64,000 nucleotides of DNA from Straminergon stramineum (Eukaryota; Streptophyta; Bryopsida; Hypnales; Calliergonaceae), in the NCBI GenBank assembly GCA_963920665.1, contig OY987267.1, positions 186,001-250,000 of the forward strand, in the 5' to 3' direction. Positions 11,686 through 23,278 of the stretch are shown piece by piece. The notes under the pieces are model-generated. The model did no database searches and had not been told where the DNA came from. It saw only the letters and a list, made by a program, of their open reading frames with translations. How positions within the stretch are numbered: position 1 is the first letter of the stretch; each line of letters opens with the position of its first letter. The position numbers were made by a program, and so were the translations under genes.

Positions 11686-12444
11686 GGTCTCAGTCTTGGT
11701 GCGGACATGTCAATGTGGATGCAATCACTGTTTTGGACATTGAAGCAAACAATCTAATTCCAGTTGTTAACTACGGATTCTGGCCCCTCTATGGGTTTAG
11801 GGTTTTAATAGGTCAGGAAACGTAGTTTATGTTCATGAACATTGAGGCCCCCATTGGAAGCCCCCCTGATGTTTTAAATTCTTTGTATTGACATGGATTG
11901 GCTGTGCCCTCCAAAATGCTTGTGTTTGGGCTTATATTTTTATTGATTATTTTGGTGAGACTACATGTTGCTATTGATGTAAATCCGTCGTTGTGGACAT
12001 CTAAGATGTCTAAACGCCATGGTGAAATTCCAGGACCATGGGACCCTACTGTTGTAGTCATATGGTGTTCAAATCGGTAATTGTGAGACTTGTGTTGTCA
12101 TGATCAGTGATGAAGGCCTTGTGCGTGTTGAATCTCAATTTCTGCCTACAGCAATAGCTATGTTGCTTGAGTCTCATCCTTTTGGAAATCCCTGTACTTA
12201 GACGCCCTTTTTGATATCTTGAAATATATGAAGGTCACGTGAGTGAACCCTAGAACAATGTCTAGATGTTGAGACTGATGTTGTAATATACATCTCAGTC
12301 ATGTGAAGTGCTGCATATTTAGCTTTGGGCGCCATAGGTGATGTTTAGGAAGTGTCACAATGATCCCGTTTGGTGTTTTTCCTTGCATGTTTGTTCCAGG
12401 TAGCAAGTGAAGATTTTGTGAAGTGGCCTTTATTAGAACCAAGA

Positions 12445-15034
12445 ATGGCACCAAATCGTTCGAAATTGCCAATGAAGCGTGGACTAGAGTCACGACGTGG
12501 CCGGGGAATTTCATCAGATGCTAGGCCGCGTCAAGTGGTCCACAATCGTTCGTCCCCAGAGCAGCGCTCCAAGCATGGCAATGACAATTGGCAAGTGGCA
12601 AGCCGCCAACAAGAGAAGGGGAAGGGGAAGGCTGCTGCGAGGAGTCCACCATTGAAGAAGCACCGAGCGCACATGGCACAAGAGGAGGTGGAGGAGTCCG
12701 ACCCGGAAGATGAAGTGGAGTATGAGGGTTCCAGCGATGACTCCGATGATCCCTCAAAATCCAAGTTTGTACTTTCATTTTGTCCCTTTGTTTCCAGTTT
12801 CAGGTTTTCTTAGAGAATGCTTGCCTGTAGTAGCATCTCGTAGGAGTCCATGTGAAGGCCATTCAGCTGATTGAGGTGTTGTCAAGTGAGTCTCACGTCA
12901 ACGTAATTTTGCTAGTAGACACTGATTCCAGCACCGGCTTCGTCATGAGACGTTGATGTAGACATTGTTCTAGACATCGATGAAGACGTCGTATGTCTTT
13001 ATGTAGCAGAGATGTTCTTGGTTTGACTTTGTGGTCTTCATGGCACAGGCAGATGTCCGAGTACGGGGACTCGTCGTCCTCAGACGATGATCCCAACACA
13101 CTAATGTTGGAAAAGGAGCCAACTCCTTCTCCAAATCCACCCTCGAATCGTGTGAAACGGATCATCAAGAAGGAGGACACTGCAAAGGGGGATAAGCAAG
13201 TAGTGAAGGTGGATAGACGTGGCAATCCTCACGGAAAAGCCGCTGAATATCTTGCAAATGATGTGAAGTCATTTGCAAAGGATCTCCACCCGACATATGG
13301 GTGGGGCGACCAACCAATGAAGGACAAGATGCGGTTCTTTGAACACGTGGCAGCAGGTATTAATTGACATTGGAGTTGTTGTAATGGTTTGCATTTTGGT
13401 GTTAGTGCAACAAACATCCACATGCTGTCTCGGACGTTTCAGTGTTGAGCAAGATGTCAATTTATCAAATGACTCACTACTTTGGACTCTAAGTTCACTT
13501 GATTTTGTTGCCCTTGCAGACTGGACTATTAAAGGTGGTCTTGAGATCAACCCAGGCTGGTATGCTCAGTTTGTGACGAAGACTTTAATCAATGTACGCC
13601 ACAGCCTTATGAGGCTCATTGACCTTGATTTACCTATGCCTGTCGACTTGGACCCCGAGGTTTGGGAAACCCTCAAAGCAAAGCGTAGATCAGCAAAGGC
13701 TCAAGAGAAGTCAATGCAGATGTGTGCAGTTTCAAAGTCTAAGAGCAACAAGGAAACCCAGATGAGGTCCATAGAGAAGCGTATGATGGGGGAGTTGGTA
13801 ACATGTGCTTCACTCTAAGTGGTGTTTCAATGTTTCTATGCTAAATTTGTTGTCCTTACCAGCATTAGTTAATGTTGTTATCATGCATGTATAAGCATGG
13901 GTGTTGACAAGTGGCCTCTTATTTATTTCCTCACCGATGTCTAAATGCACATCTTTTGTTTTCTTTACTGTTTCTTTAGACTAACAGTGAGCTTGTGATG
14001 TATAATTGGCAGACTCTGAAACTGGGACGCATACCCCAGGATGATGAGCTTCAGCGTGCCAACGAAGAAGAGTTTGCCCGACATGAAAAAGAGCTCCGCA
14101 ATGCAAACATCCGATATACATCCCCCCAGGACATTGAGGGAGTGCGTGCAACAACATCAGAGATTGGAGATCGTCTTGCTGAGATGAATAACTTGATTCG
14201 TTTGCTTGTGCAATCCTTTGGCCCTCACAGTGTACAGCATCAGATTCTTGCATCAATGCCCGCAGGCCTGGCACTCTTGCAAGGCAACGTCTACACCGAT
14301 ATTCCCCAAGTCTTTCACGGTCACAACACTGCTGCAGGTGACGTTGATGGAGATAGAACCAATGCTGTGCAGGCTGGTAAAGTTGGTGCAGACGTTGGCG
14401 TGGATGCAGATGAGGACGCGGAGCCTGAGGTTGACTACTTGATGGACCATCTCCCGGACAACGCAGGAGACATTGATCCCGAACAGATTGAGGTTGATGT
14501 TGCTACGGGTACCACTCCCGGCATTGACGGAGTGGCCCTTAATCCCCCTGCAACACTTGTTGATAACGCGGTGAGCGCTCCCGTGGACGTCCCTGCGGAT
14601 CCATATTCCATAGTGGCTCAGCCTGCATCCGTCGATGGAGAGGGTACTCCTATTGCCTTGGCAGGGCAATCCAACCCTCGAGAGGTATTTCTCATGTTGG
14701 ACGGGACAAGAACATAGATGGGAGCTAGACATTGGTGTGTTGTTTTAGACATTGTATTGGACATTCTTTATCTCTTTCTTATTATAGTGTTTTATCATTT
14801 AGTTCTAATAGTATGTACGGTGGTATTATGTGCAATCAGGTTGAAAATCTTCCATCTACGGGATCGTCATCTCGCGCCAATGGAGTGACAAGGACCTTGA
14901 AGCCAACACCAAAGCCAACACAAGTGGTCACCACTGTGAAGGCTACGAAGGGAACCATGCAGCAAGTGCCCAAATCCAATCCCCCTACAGGAAGGGGGCA
15001 GCCCAAAAAAGGAGAAGCATCACGGAAGAAATGA
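12445..15034 (+). CDS. Five-exon gene for a 601-residue protein of unknown function, probably transposon-borne
   Basis: The exons 12445-12764, 13049-13356, 13520-13797, 13980-14684 and 14840-15034 join with matching phases (2, 1, 0, 0), GT-AG ends and a single stop, giving 601 residues, so it looks intact. The start is the first in-frame ATG (MAPNRSKLPMKRGLES). Residues 1-105 are basic then acidic (EEVEESDPEDEVEYEGSSDD), residues 107-160 Ser/Asp-rich, 160-300 a globular part with HGKAAEYLANDVKSFAKDL and INPGWYAQFVTKTLINVRHS, followed by WETLKAKRRSAKAQEKS, a possible helical segment, then an acidic Ala/Val/Asp-rich tail and a basic Pro/Lys-rich C-terminus. The middle distantly recalls En/Spm-associated plant transposon proteins (TnpA-like or Transposase_24-like), which fits its position inside a CACTA-type element; this is inference. 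No catalytic motif is visible. Confidence 0.65.
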
Positions 15035-16617
15035 CCATTGAGGTGTGTTTTGATTCTCTCAAAAGCATGGATATGTGGCTGGTAGGCCTTCAGTTGTTTG
15101 TTTGTCCATTGTCACTAACGTCCAACGTTTGTTTGCAGGACTCCTTCTATCCATGGAGACCTCGCCTTCAACGCTCAGATGTTTGCTTAGACATAGAGGA
15201 CGCTTCACGCAACATTGTGAGAACTTCTTGGTGGCACTATTTCATGATTATCTAAACGGGTTTAGTGTCTATCATATTTTTGTGGGGCATATTGTGCTAT
15301 ATTACCTTTTACAAAAGCTTTGTTCTCCCCATGGAGATTTGTTTTCCTTGCAACACTTTACCGGTATATGAATATGATATTTTTTGTTTGCCTAGAGGTT
15401 CCTCCATTCAGTGGTGCATGTATTTCAAGTATTGTGATTGTGCTAAGCTCTCTTGCTATGCAATGTCATTCATTGATATAGTGTAAAACCAACTTTGGTA
15501 AATACATGCCATGCCAGAGCGTTGTTTAGGTCTCTTCAAATGTAGGCACAATGTCTAATGTTCAACGTCCTCACGATCATTGCAATGTTGCACCGCATTG
15601 TTTTGATGTCTCAACGTCTGTCTACAAGCGCACATAGGAATGCACCATGTGGTTAGGTAGGACATAATCCTAGACCCCTTCAATTCAGTGTCAATGTCTG
15701 TGAAGTCTACAACATGTCTTCATTCACGTCTCACAGTGCACATTGCTATCACATCTAAGCTTGCCCTAAACGTGGAAGCATCAAAAGCTATGCATGCATG
15801 TCATTAAACATAGCCCTATATACATCCCAAACATTGTCTACACAGACTTGTGCTTCTCAATTGCCTAACTGGTTAGTGTCATTTCAGACATCCCATGCTC
15901 AAACCCAATCTTCAAGCACGTTGGTATGAAGCATGCACATGTTGTCTAAAATGATTTGTTACTTGCAAAAATGTTGTACATGTGAATGTTGACATCCAAC
16001 GCGCCACACATCTAGTAGAAAATTGCATGAACATGTCCTTAACCATGTCGAATGCCCCACTGTGAAAGCCTCAGACGACACAAATGGCGTTAGAATCGTA
16101 GTGCTTACTAGCAGTGCATGTTCCGCATAAACATTGTCTTTAACATAGTTGTGTCTAGGACAACATCGTGTTAGACTTTGTGATGTCTGAAAAGACATCT
16201 TCCATACATATGTAGAAAGCTCCAGAAGAAGCTTCTCCACGCACCAAAATTGTCCACGTCAGCATTCGAAGATGCCACGTCACCTAATGTTGACTCCCCG
16301 GTCAATGTACACATCAGATGCCACATCAGATGCCACATCACCAAAATTGGATGGATGAGAAAATTGCCAACCTGGCTACCCGTGCTCACGTGGCACCAAA
16401 TTTGTAGCCACATGGCAGAGTTCTGGCACCCGTTGACCAGTGTTTTTTTGGATGTCTGGTGCTTAGCATGCCGCTGTCCAAGCTGATTCTTGGATGTCCG
16501 ACCCCTATTTTTGCAAACATGATGTGATTAGACACCTACGTCGACATGCCTAATATCTGATCTGACGTCTGAGTGTCCAAATTTCGCAATCGGGTGACTG
16601 CGTGTTTTCTTCTAGTG
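15035..16617. mobile_element. Right subterminal region and right terminus of a large CACTA-type element
   Basis: The plus strand ends TTTTCTTCTAGTG at 16617; read outward-in this is CACTAGAAGAAAA, the terminus style of plant En/Spm (CACTA) elements and nearly the same as the small element at 33170. From about 15.5 kb on, words such as ATGTCTAA, GATGTCT, ACGTCT and TGTCTAC recur, like subterminal transposase-binding repeats. The next base after the terminus belongs to an interrupted MULE-like gene. I find no matching left terminus, so the element probably begins before base 1. No gene is seen in 15035-16617. Confidence 0.65.
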
Positions 16618-17814
16618 AATAGTGTCTAGTGACTCTCTACAAGTTCTAGAAGCAACAGGATGCATGTGGTTTCCTAAATGAATGCACGCTCTGGTCATGA
16701 CTGTAATATCACTAAAAACATAATATACTCTAGCATCACAGACACTAATGCAATGGGGTGGAGTTTTGCATATCTTGCAAAGAAGAGTGGAATCTTTTGG
16801 AGGGGTTGCACCAACATAGAATGGGATAGTAGTATTACCACACCACTCGATCTCATTGCGCTTTATCGATCGTTTGAGGTAGTCACAGTCAAAGTTATTG
16901 CATACTAAATGACCAACACAAGACGATTTCCTGAACTTAAGACCATCCTGGTTGTTGATATTAGATGTCATGGTTCGACACCAGGCATGACCGTCATAAC
17001 GTTTGTCCATGCCATGAAGGTTTCTAGCAGAAGATGCTGAAGATGAAGCACGTAGAAAAGGCAACTCAAATACCACGTTTCCATCAAAGTCTGCTACAAG
17101 GTATTGCACTTTCTTATGTGTGATTGAATCATAATCTATTGCAGCAACTTCATTCCTAGACCCACAAATAGATGCTAGCTTGCGTAGACAACCAACAACG
17201 CTAACTACGGATGTACTAGTAGGATAGGGTGGTGGGCGAGAATAAGTAGACCTCACATGACTACTAGAGGGAGTGTTGTACTGACTACAAGATGGCTTCA
17301 GGACATCTTCTATGACTCTGTGACGAAGTATTGCTTGCAAACTTGGTTGGCTTGGGGACTCTCCTTTCGACTCACTAGATATATCTATGATAGGGTCTAG
17401 AACTTCCTGCTTCACACGGACACATGGAACATGAGAATTTGTATTAGTGATAGGTTCACGTCTTACAGAATTATGAATATCCTAGTGAGTAGAAGGCATA
17501 TCAACCGTGGAATAGTCTGACTGCCAAAGTAAGATGTCATTGGAGCCTCCCATCGCGTGAGAGGACAAACCATAAGCTCTATAACGCCCTAGATGAAGGT
17601 GCCAAACATGACCGTCCTAAACTTCTAACTTCAGCATATGGATAGACTCCTTCAACCGCCCAGAATCAGGCATGACCTCTTCTTCAACGTATATACTGGA
17701 TTGAAGAAATCCAAATCTAACATGGAGAAGGTGTGAAGATAGTATAGCAAACCCTCCTTCTCCAAGAGGGACAACAAGAGGAATTTCATAGCCATTTGCT
17801 TGAATGGAGGCCAT
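16618..17814 (-). pseudogene. N-terminal part of a MULE transposase-like gene, cut off by the CACTA element
   Basis: It reads from MASIQANGYEIPLVV at 17814 through a frameshift near 17617, an in-frame stop near 17480, then an open 260-codon part with a conserved Cys/His-rich segment (GHLVCNNFDCDYLKR, LLCKICKTPPHC, ACIHLGNHMHPVA, CRESLD). It is clearly paralogous to the plus-strand gene starting at 33283. Such Cys/His-rich modules precede the transposase domain in the longer copy. The frame stops only because the sequence runs into CACTAG of the CACTA terminus at 16617: the last His and stop codon are element sequence. The 3 bp next to the terminus are AAT on the plus strand, the expected target site. 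The missing C-terminal part is not in the window. Confidence 0.8.
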
Positions 17815-20800
17815 TCAAGTAGAAATCAAAGATGTAGTGGGAATTAGAAAAATATGAAGCGATTTGTTAGAACATAAGGACCAAATGTCTGAAATGGTTC
17901 CATACTAGAAAATATAAGGGCTCGAAGATATCTCATCCAAGTAATTGAGAAAGATAGGACCATAGGATTGTCTTTAATTGTTAGGGTTGAGGGTATTGTT
18001 AGTAGCCTCAAACTTTTTCAAATCTATAACAGTCGCCCCTATCATTAAGCAAGTTGATTGCCGATAATGTGATTCATTAATCTCACCTACCTCATTAAAG
18101 GGATCAATTCAAAATTCAAAAATCTTATCATTAGTGGGAAGGTGAGGGGTTATTTTAGATTCTTGGCAATTTCTAGATCAAATGAAATAACACCCTTTCA
18201 AAAGATCTAAACCATCTTTCCTCTCTCTAATTTATGACCTAGGGTTAGTGCAATCATTTTGTCCAAAAATGTACTAATGGACATGATTTTTGGAACAAGG
18301 TTGCACATACCTTCATGATGGTTTATTGATGTAGTGAGCAATAAGTGTAATTCTAGTAGTGACAATGAATAAAGTAGAGGTTAGATACAAGGGTAACGGT
18401 AGCAACAGAAGCACTAGAAGAAGAATATAATGAATCATACTAAGTCTTTTTTTCCTTAAAGCCAAATTGCAATATGATGCATTGGTCTCATGCTTGTGGA
18501 TAAAGAGATAGGCGATGGTAGTTATGGGGTTGCAAAGATGATTAGGAAGAGGAAGAAGAGGGGAAAATTTCTATTCTCATCGTGGGAGGAGTTGCAGCAC
18601 TCTCGGAAGAGAGCATTAGCTATTTCATCAGCAACAGATGCATCCTTGCAAAGACGCCCTTGCAACCTAAAGGGAACCCAAGAGAATGAAGTGGAGGAAG
18701 TAGAAAAGCGCAATATTCAAAAGGTGCAACTGACTGCGGACAAGTCATTCCTTCTTTGCAGCTCACAAACACTGGTCTACTTTTTTGTAAGAAAATCAAT
18801 TCACACATGACCTTTTACATTGAGCAATTGATTTTTGAATTTGGATATAGCACATTGTGAGTAAGGCCTTCGGAGTTCAAAATGTTATATGCATTTGAAA
18901 ACAAGTTTTCAACACCAAAATTCACTATTAAGAGAGATATTATGATTGAGGAAATTCTAGATTCACCTCTTCTTTTACACTAAAGGGATCATTCCATTCT
19001 TTCCAAACATAGAATCTAGTAGGCTATTGAACCAAGTCTATAAATGAGATGCATTAGTATAATGCGTTAAATACGTCTTCTCAATGCTGTAATAGTCAAC
19101 ATATCAGCCCAATGATTTTGTATTTGCTTATGTACCAGAAGTGCACATTTCAAGCCAATAATGTAGTTGTTTTGAATGCATGAACAATAAAAAACTAAAG
19201 AGGTTGTTCCTTTGAGTAACAAATGCTTTGGAGATCCATAAAGTCTAAAGCGACTAGGATTAGACACCTTTTTGGTTTTGGTTTTCAGGACAATAGGTAT
19301 GTGGTCTTTCTTTCAAAATGGTTTTGAGTTTTCTGTCTCCTTCATTTTGGAGGCATGCATTTCTGGAGCCCAATTTGATTATGTAATTTCTATATGCAAT
19401 TTTTATATATGCTTGCTTTACATGATGGACTAAATAAGATTTTTGAAACATGGTGGCAACAGTGTGTAGGGCCATGATTACAATATGCCATTTAGTCCAA
19501 ATTTATTCTTAATTTTTAAAAATAGGATTAGATCTACATATTATTGTTTGAGGCAGTTGGAAATTTAAATGTGTATAACATAACACTACCACCAACCTCT
19601 TGTGGGAATAAAGAAAAAATTAAAAATAGAGTAGCCCCTTCTTGAGCTATGCTGTAGGCATCTGTTCTCTAAGGTAGGAGGTTCAAAAAGTGCATATGCT
19701 CTAAAATTGCCCACCTTTGTAAATGTACACTATTTGAGCATGCTATTTTTTCATTCTCCCAATGATGTACAAATAGTGTACATTTATAGAGGTGGGCGAT
19801 TTTAGAGCCCTATGCCATTTCAACTTTAAAAATTCAAAACTAATTCTACAAAACTCCAAAAAATATGAAACGACTTGGGTTAGATGCCAATTCTATTTGC
19901 CTTTGAAGGAAAATTTACTGAAAAATATTTCAAGAAGTTTTACCTCCACAAATTCCGATTTCAGCTCTTTGATGAGCACTTTATGGACCTCCTACCTTAT
20001 GGATCCAACGTGTCATTTGCTTGTGTTGTTGTCATTGTTTTTGCGGCCAAGCCACTTGTGGCAGGTTGGATTGTAATTTTTACTCTAGCAATGAAATTCC
20101 TTTTCATTTGTGTCAAAAATTAAAAAAGGAAAAAAACTAGATTGAAAGTTCTCCCTCCTTGATTGAATAATTAACTTTCATATACTTTAAGAGAGACCCA
20201 TGACTAAAGCCATTGACTAGGTACTTTGAAAATTATATAGTTTTAGTAAAGTGAGGTACTATGTACTATCTTTGAGAAAGCATTGACAATGAACTCCTGT
20301 ATAGTTGGGGAGCAAACTTGTTGTCTTGGCTCACTGAAGTCGTAAGCAACAAACCCTAGTAACGAGTTTTCGCCCAGCGATTGTGTGGATTTCGATTTTT
20401 TGTTGTTTCACTTGTAAGTAGAAGTCATACATTTCTTTAAACCCTAAGTACTTTGCTCTCACACATTCCCAACGCCTTCCAGTTTTTAGCTTGTGTTTAG
20501 TAATCTATGGTGGTTTTTTTAGGGTGAGACGGAAATGGGGAGGAGAAATCCATCCAGGAGGCCGGGTTGCAGTAGGACGGGAAAGTAACAAAGATGGCAG
20601 TGGCAGCGACGACAAAGCTTGTAGTGGAGAAATCTCCAGTGACATTCTATTAAATCTAGTAGGCGTAGGTGGCACTGTAAGTTCTTTAAAGATCTCAGTC
20701 ATTTCTGCTTAATTCTAGGACCAATACTTATATGAGTACTGATTTGATCAACTGGCTTATGGAAAGAGAGTTGAACGGCTAATAGGCTAGGGTTCATTAT

Positions 20801-20980
20801 TGAATATCTTTTCTCACCTACTTTGACTCCTCGTTTCTCTGGGAACTAAACTTCACTGCTGTTAGGTTCGGCATGATTACCATAGAGGTCTTGCTAGAAA
20901 TGGAAAACTGAATCCTCAAGTAGATGATCTCATAAGTTAAAAAGCACAACTTCAATGAAGTTTTGATCTTGTATAGCTCG
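17815..20980. other. AT-rich stretch without supported genes
   Basis: A 106-codon frame at 18490-18810 (plus; basic start, QENEVEEVEKRN) and one at 20491-20712 (plus) might be leader exons of the ParB-like gene that begins near 23.3 kb, but I cannot link them by phase or homology. A short foldback element lies at 19690-19817. Nothing else is recognisable. Confidence 0.35.
19690..19817. repeat. Small foldback MITE, about 125 bp
   Basis: Two inverted arms of about 47 bp face each other. The left arm contains GCTCTAAAATTGCCCACCT and ends TGTACACTATTTG; the right arm contains the reverse complements CAAATAGTGTACA and AGGTGGGCGATTTTAGAGC. The loop is about 30 bp. No clear target duplication was identified, so the exact ends are approximate. 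Confidence 0.7.
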
Positions 20981-20993
20981 GAACAACAATCTT

Positions 20994-23208
20994 CTCGATG
21001 CCGAGGGATACCCATAGGCAATAGGTGTTAGATTCCAAGAAATCCTTATCTTCATCGAACTGCTTATTTCAATTACAACGGGATTGTTTGTAATGAGTAA
21101 AAATCAAGAAGTTTATCATGGAAACTTTGCTTACGTCTGATGTTCATTGCAACTAGAGTTCTAGTTTCTAAATTTTGGCATATCGGTAGTCCTCCAGTAT
21201 CTGGCACTTGTTTCTCCGATTTGATCAAACGGGATTCCCTCCAACGTTTTTCTCGACGCCGAGAGTAGCTCGATCCCTGCTGGAAATCTGTGGAATTCAC
21301 TCTGAGTTTTTAAAAAATCACTGATTCCGTTGAGACAGCTCATTGAGGTCGACCCAGTCCGTCAAACTTGCATGAAGGTTCGATTTCAGAGACCAGCCAT
21401 TTTCAACCGCTCTCGGCGCTAACGAATATCTCTGTCCAGAAGTGCTTTGATCTAGAAGTTTATTAAATCATGAAATACAAGAGTGAGATATACTTAGTTT
21501 AAGTGATTTGACAACAACGATTTGAACTATTCCTTCTCATTTGATTAGGGAGACTTCTTTTACCCGGAGATCCTTTGGTACAAATTTGGAAGGTGGACCA
21601 AATCCAATAACTTGCAACGTTCCATCTGCCTTTGCTTCGACGCTAAGCAAAATCCTCTGCCTTGAAAGTTCTAATGGACAGTAGGTTCAACTGGATAGAA
21701 TTCTTAAACTCTCAATTTGTAGATCTTACTTTGGCTTACAGAGAGTTATAAGTTATGCACATTTTTAGGTATTTCATCACATGAGTTTCTGTCTTTCATG
21801 CTCACGGCGCCGAGAGATAGACTTGGACAGGCCAATCTTGATTTCCATTGTACCCAATTGATATTATAGTATTTTCAATGACGTATAAATTTATTTAATT
21901 AGTATTCGAGATAGTTTTAAACTCATACTTTTGATCAACTGCTGCATCCAACATCCTACCTCTCGGTGCCGAAGGACATGATTGTCCTTGAGAAAACTGA
22001 GTAGCAGATTTTGATGCTCGCACCAATCTAAGAAATTTAATTTGAAAATGAGAATTGGATTTCATTGTGAATACTAGATCATTTGTACTATATATTCTTT
22101 GGATCAAGTAAATGTCCCTTCTTCTTATCTCTTGGCGCTGAGGCACAACCCTTTCTATAAATGATTTTATATGTGGCTTGTAGCTCACATAGCACAATTT
22201 GTCGTATTCCTATAAATTTAAAGTAGTGCAGTGCAATAACAAGACAATAATCAGTAAATTTAGTCTAGTTCATGAGAGAATTAGAGTGTTGTAGTCTTGT
22301 AGATGATTGAGTTCCTAGATTAGTTGTAGCTCATTGGTCAAAGATTCATTTAGTCTCAAAAACATTGTTGACTCTAGTTTTAGCATTTTCATGTGGTTTT
22401 TTCCTCATGTTTCTTTTTGCGCAATTAGAATACGACGATGAACTTCCTTTTGGGTTTGATCACGTTGTTGTTCCCACTCCATTCCCCTTGGCGCCGAATG
22501 GAACAAGTTCGTGGGAGTGTCTTGATCAATTTCTTCATTTGTTTGTTTTAAATCACAAATCTAGAATTTGAGATTAAGGATTATTTCCCAATTACTCAAA
22601 GAAAGTAGACACTTTATTCAGGTTTTATGACATGTTTCTTGACTGCACTTCCTTCCTCTCAGCATCGAGAGAAGGACTTTGCTTCTTTATTTTTAATTAA
22701 AAGATGCTTTAAGCAGCCCCTAGTAATTCAAAAAATCATTGTGAAATACAAGGCTATTGTCTTTATCTTGTAATAGATAGTGTTCAAATGTTATCTAGTT
22801 CAATCATTTTCATGTCCCTCTATTTTGGCTATTGGGGTTAAGGGAAGTTCCTAGCCTTCTTAGTTTGCATCTGCACATCCTTGAGCTTAACACCAATATA
22901 ATAAAACATATATGAATGGACGAATACATCCCTTTAGTTTGAAATAGATAGTAGAGGAATTTTATTAGTTTAATCATGTCATTGTCCTTTCTCCTTTGCT
23001 CTTGGCGCCAAGGGGATGCCATGGTTGTTGTAGTTTTGAACTTGACTTTGTAATATAGATCATTCAATTTAAGTATTTCACCTCTAGAATTGGTTTATTA
23101 TTTTTTAGATCATTATTTTGTATGTTAATCTCGACTTCTAGGATAGTGAGTTGAATGATTGTTTTGATCATTTTGGGGTTTCAAATCTCTTCCTCTCGGT
23201 GCCAAGAA
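20994..23208. repeat. Array of dyad motifs (consensus CTCTCGGCGCCGAGAG) upstream of the ParB-like gene
   Basis: A GC-rich 12-18 bp dyad recurs in AT-rich DNA at about 20994 (CTCGATGCCGAG), 21252 (CTCGACGCCGAG), 21410, 21801 (CTCACGGCGCCGAGAG), 21960, 22130, 22486, 22656 (CTCTCAGCATCGAGAG), 22999 (CTCTTGGCGCCAAG) and 23194. Many spacings are near 160-175 bp or twice that. A perfect-armed version (CCTCTCGG, GG, CCGAGAGG) follows the gene at 28396-28413. A related array precedes the other ParB-like copy (31.4-32.7 kb). Possible roles are protein-binding sites of the element or a degenerate tandem repeat. Confidence 0.65.
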
Positions 23209-23278
23209 GAGCTGCCTCCTCTTAGAATTCATGGTGTTCATTGATGTTTTTTATTCACAATTTTATTTGTCATGCAGA

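Noticed and set aside
18490..18810. 106-codon plus-strand frame as first exon of the ParB-like gene
   Set aside because: It is nearly 5 kb upstream, the corresponding region before the second copy shows no homologue, and no phase-compatible splice path was found.
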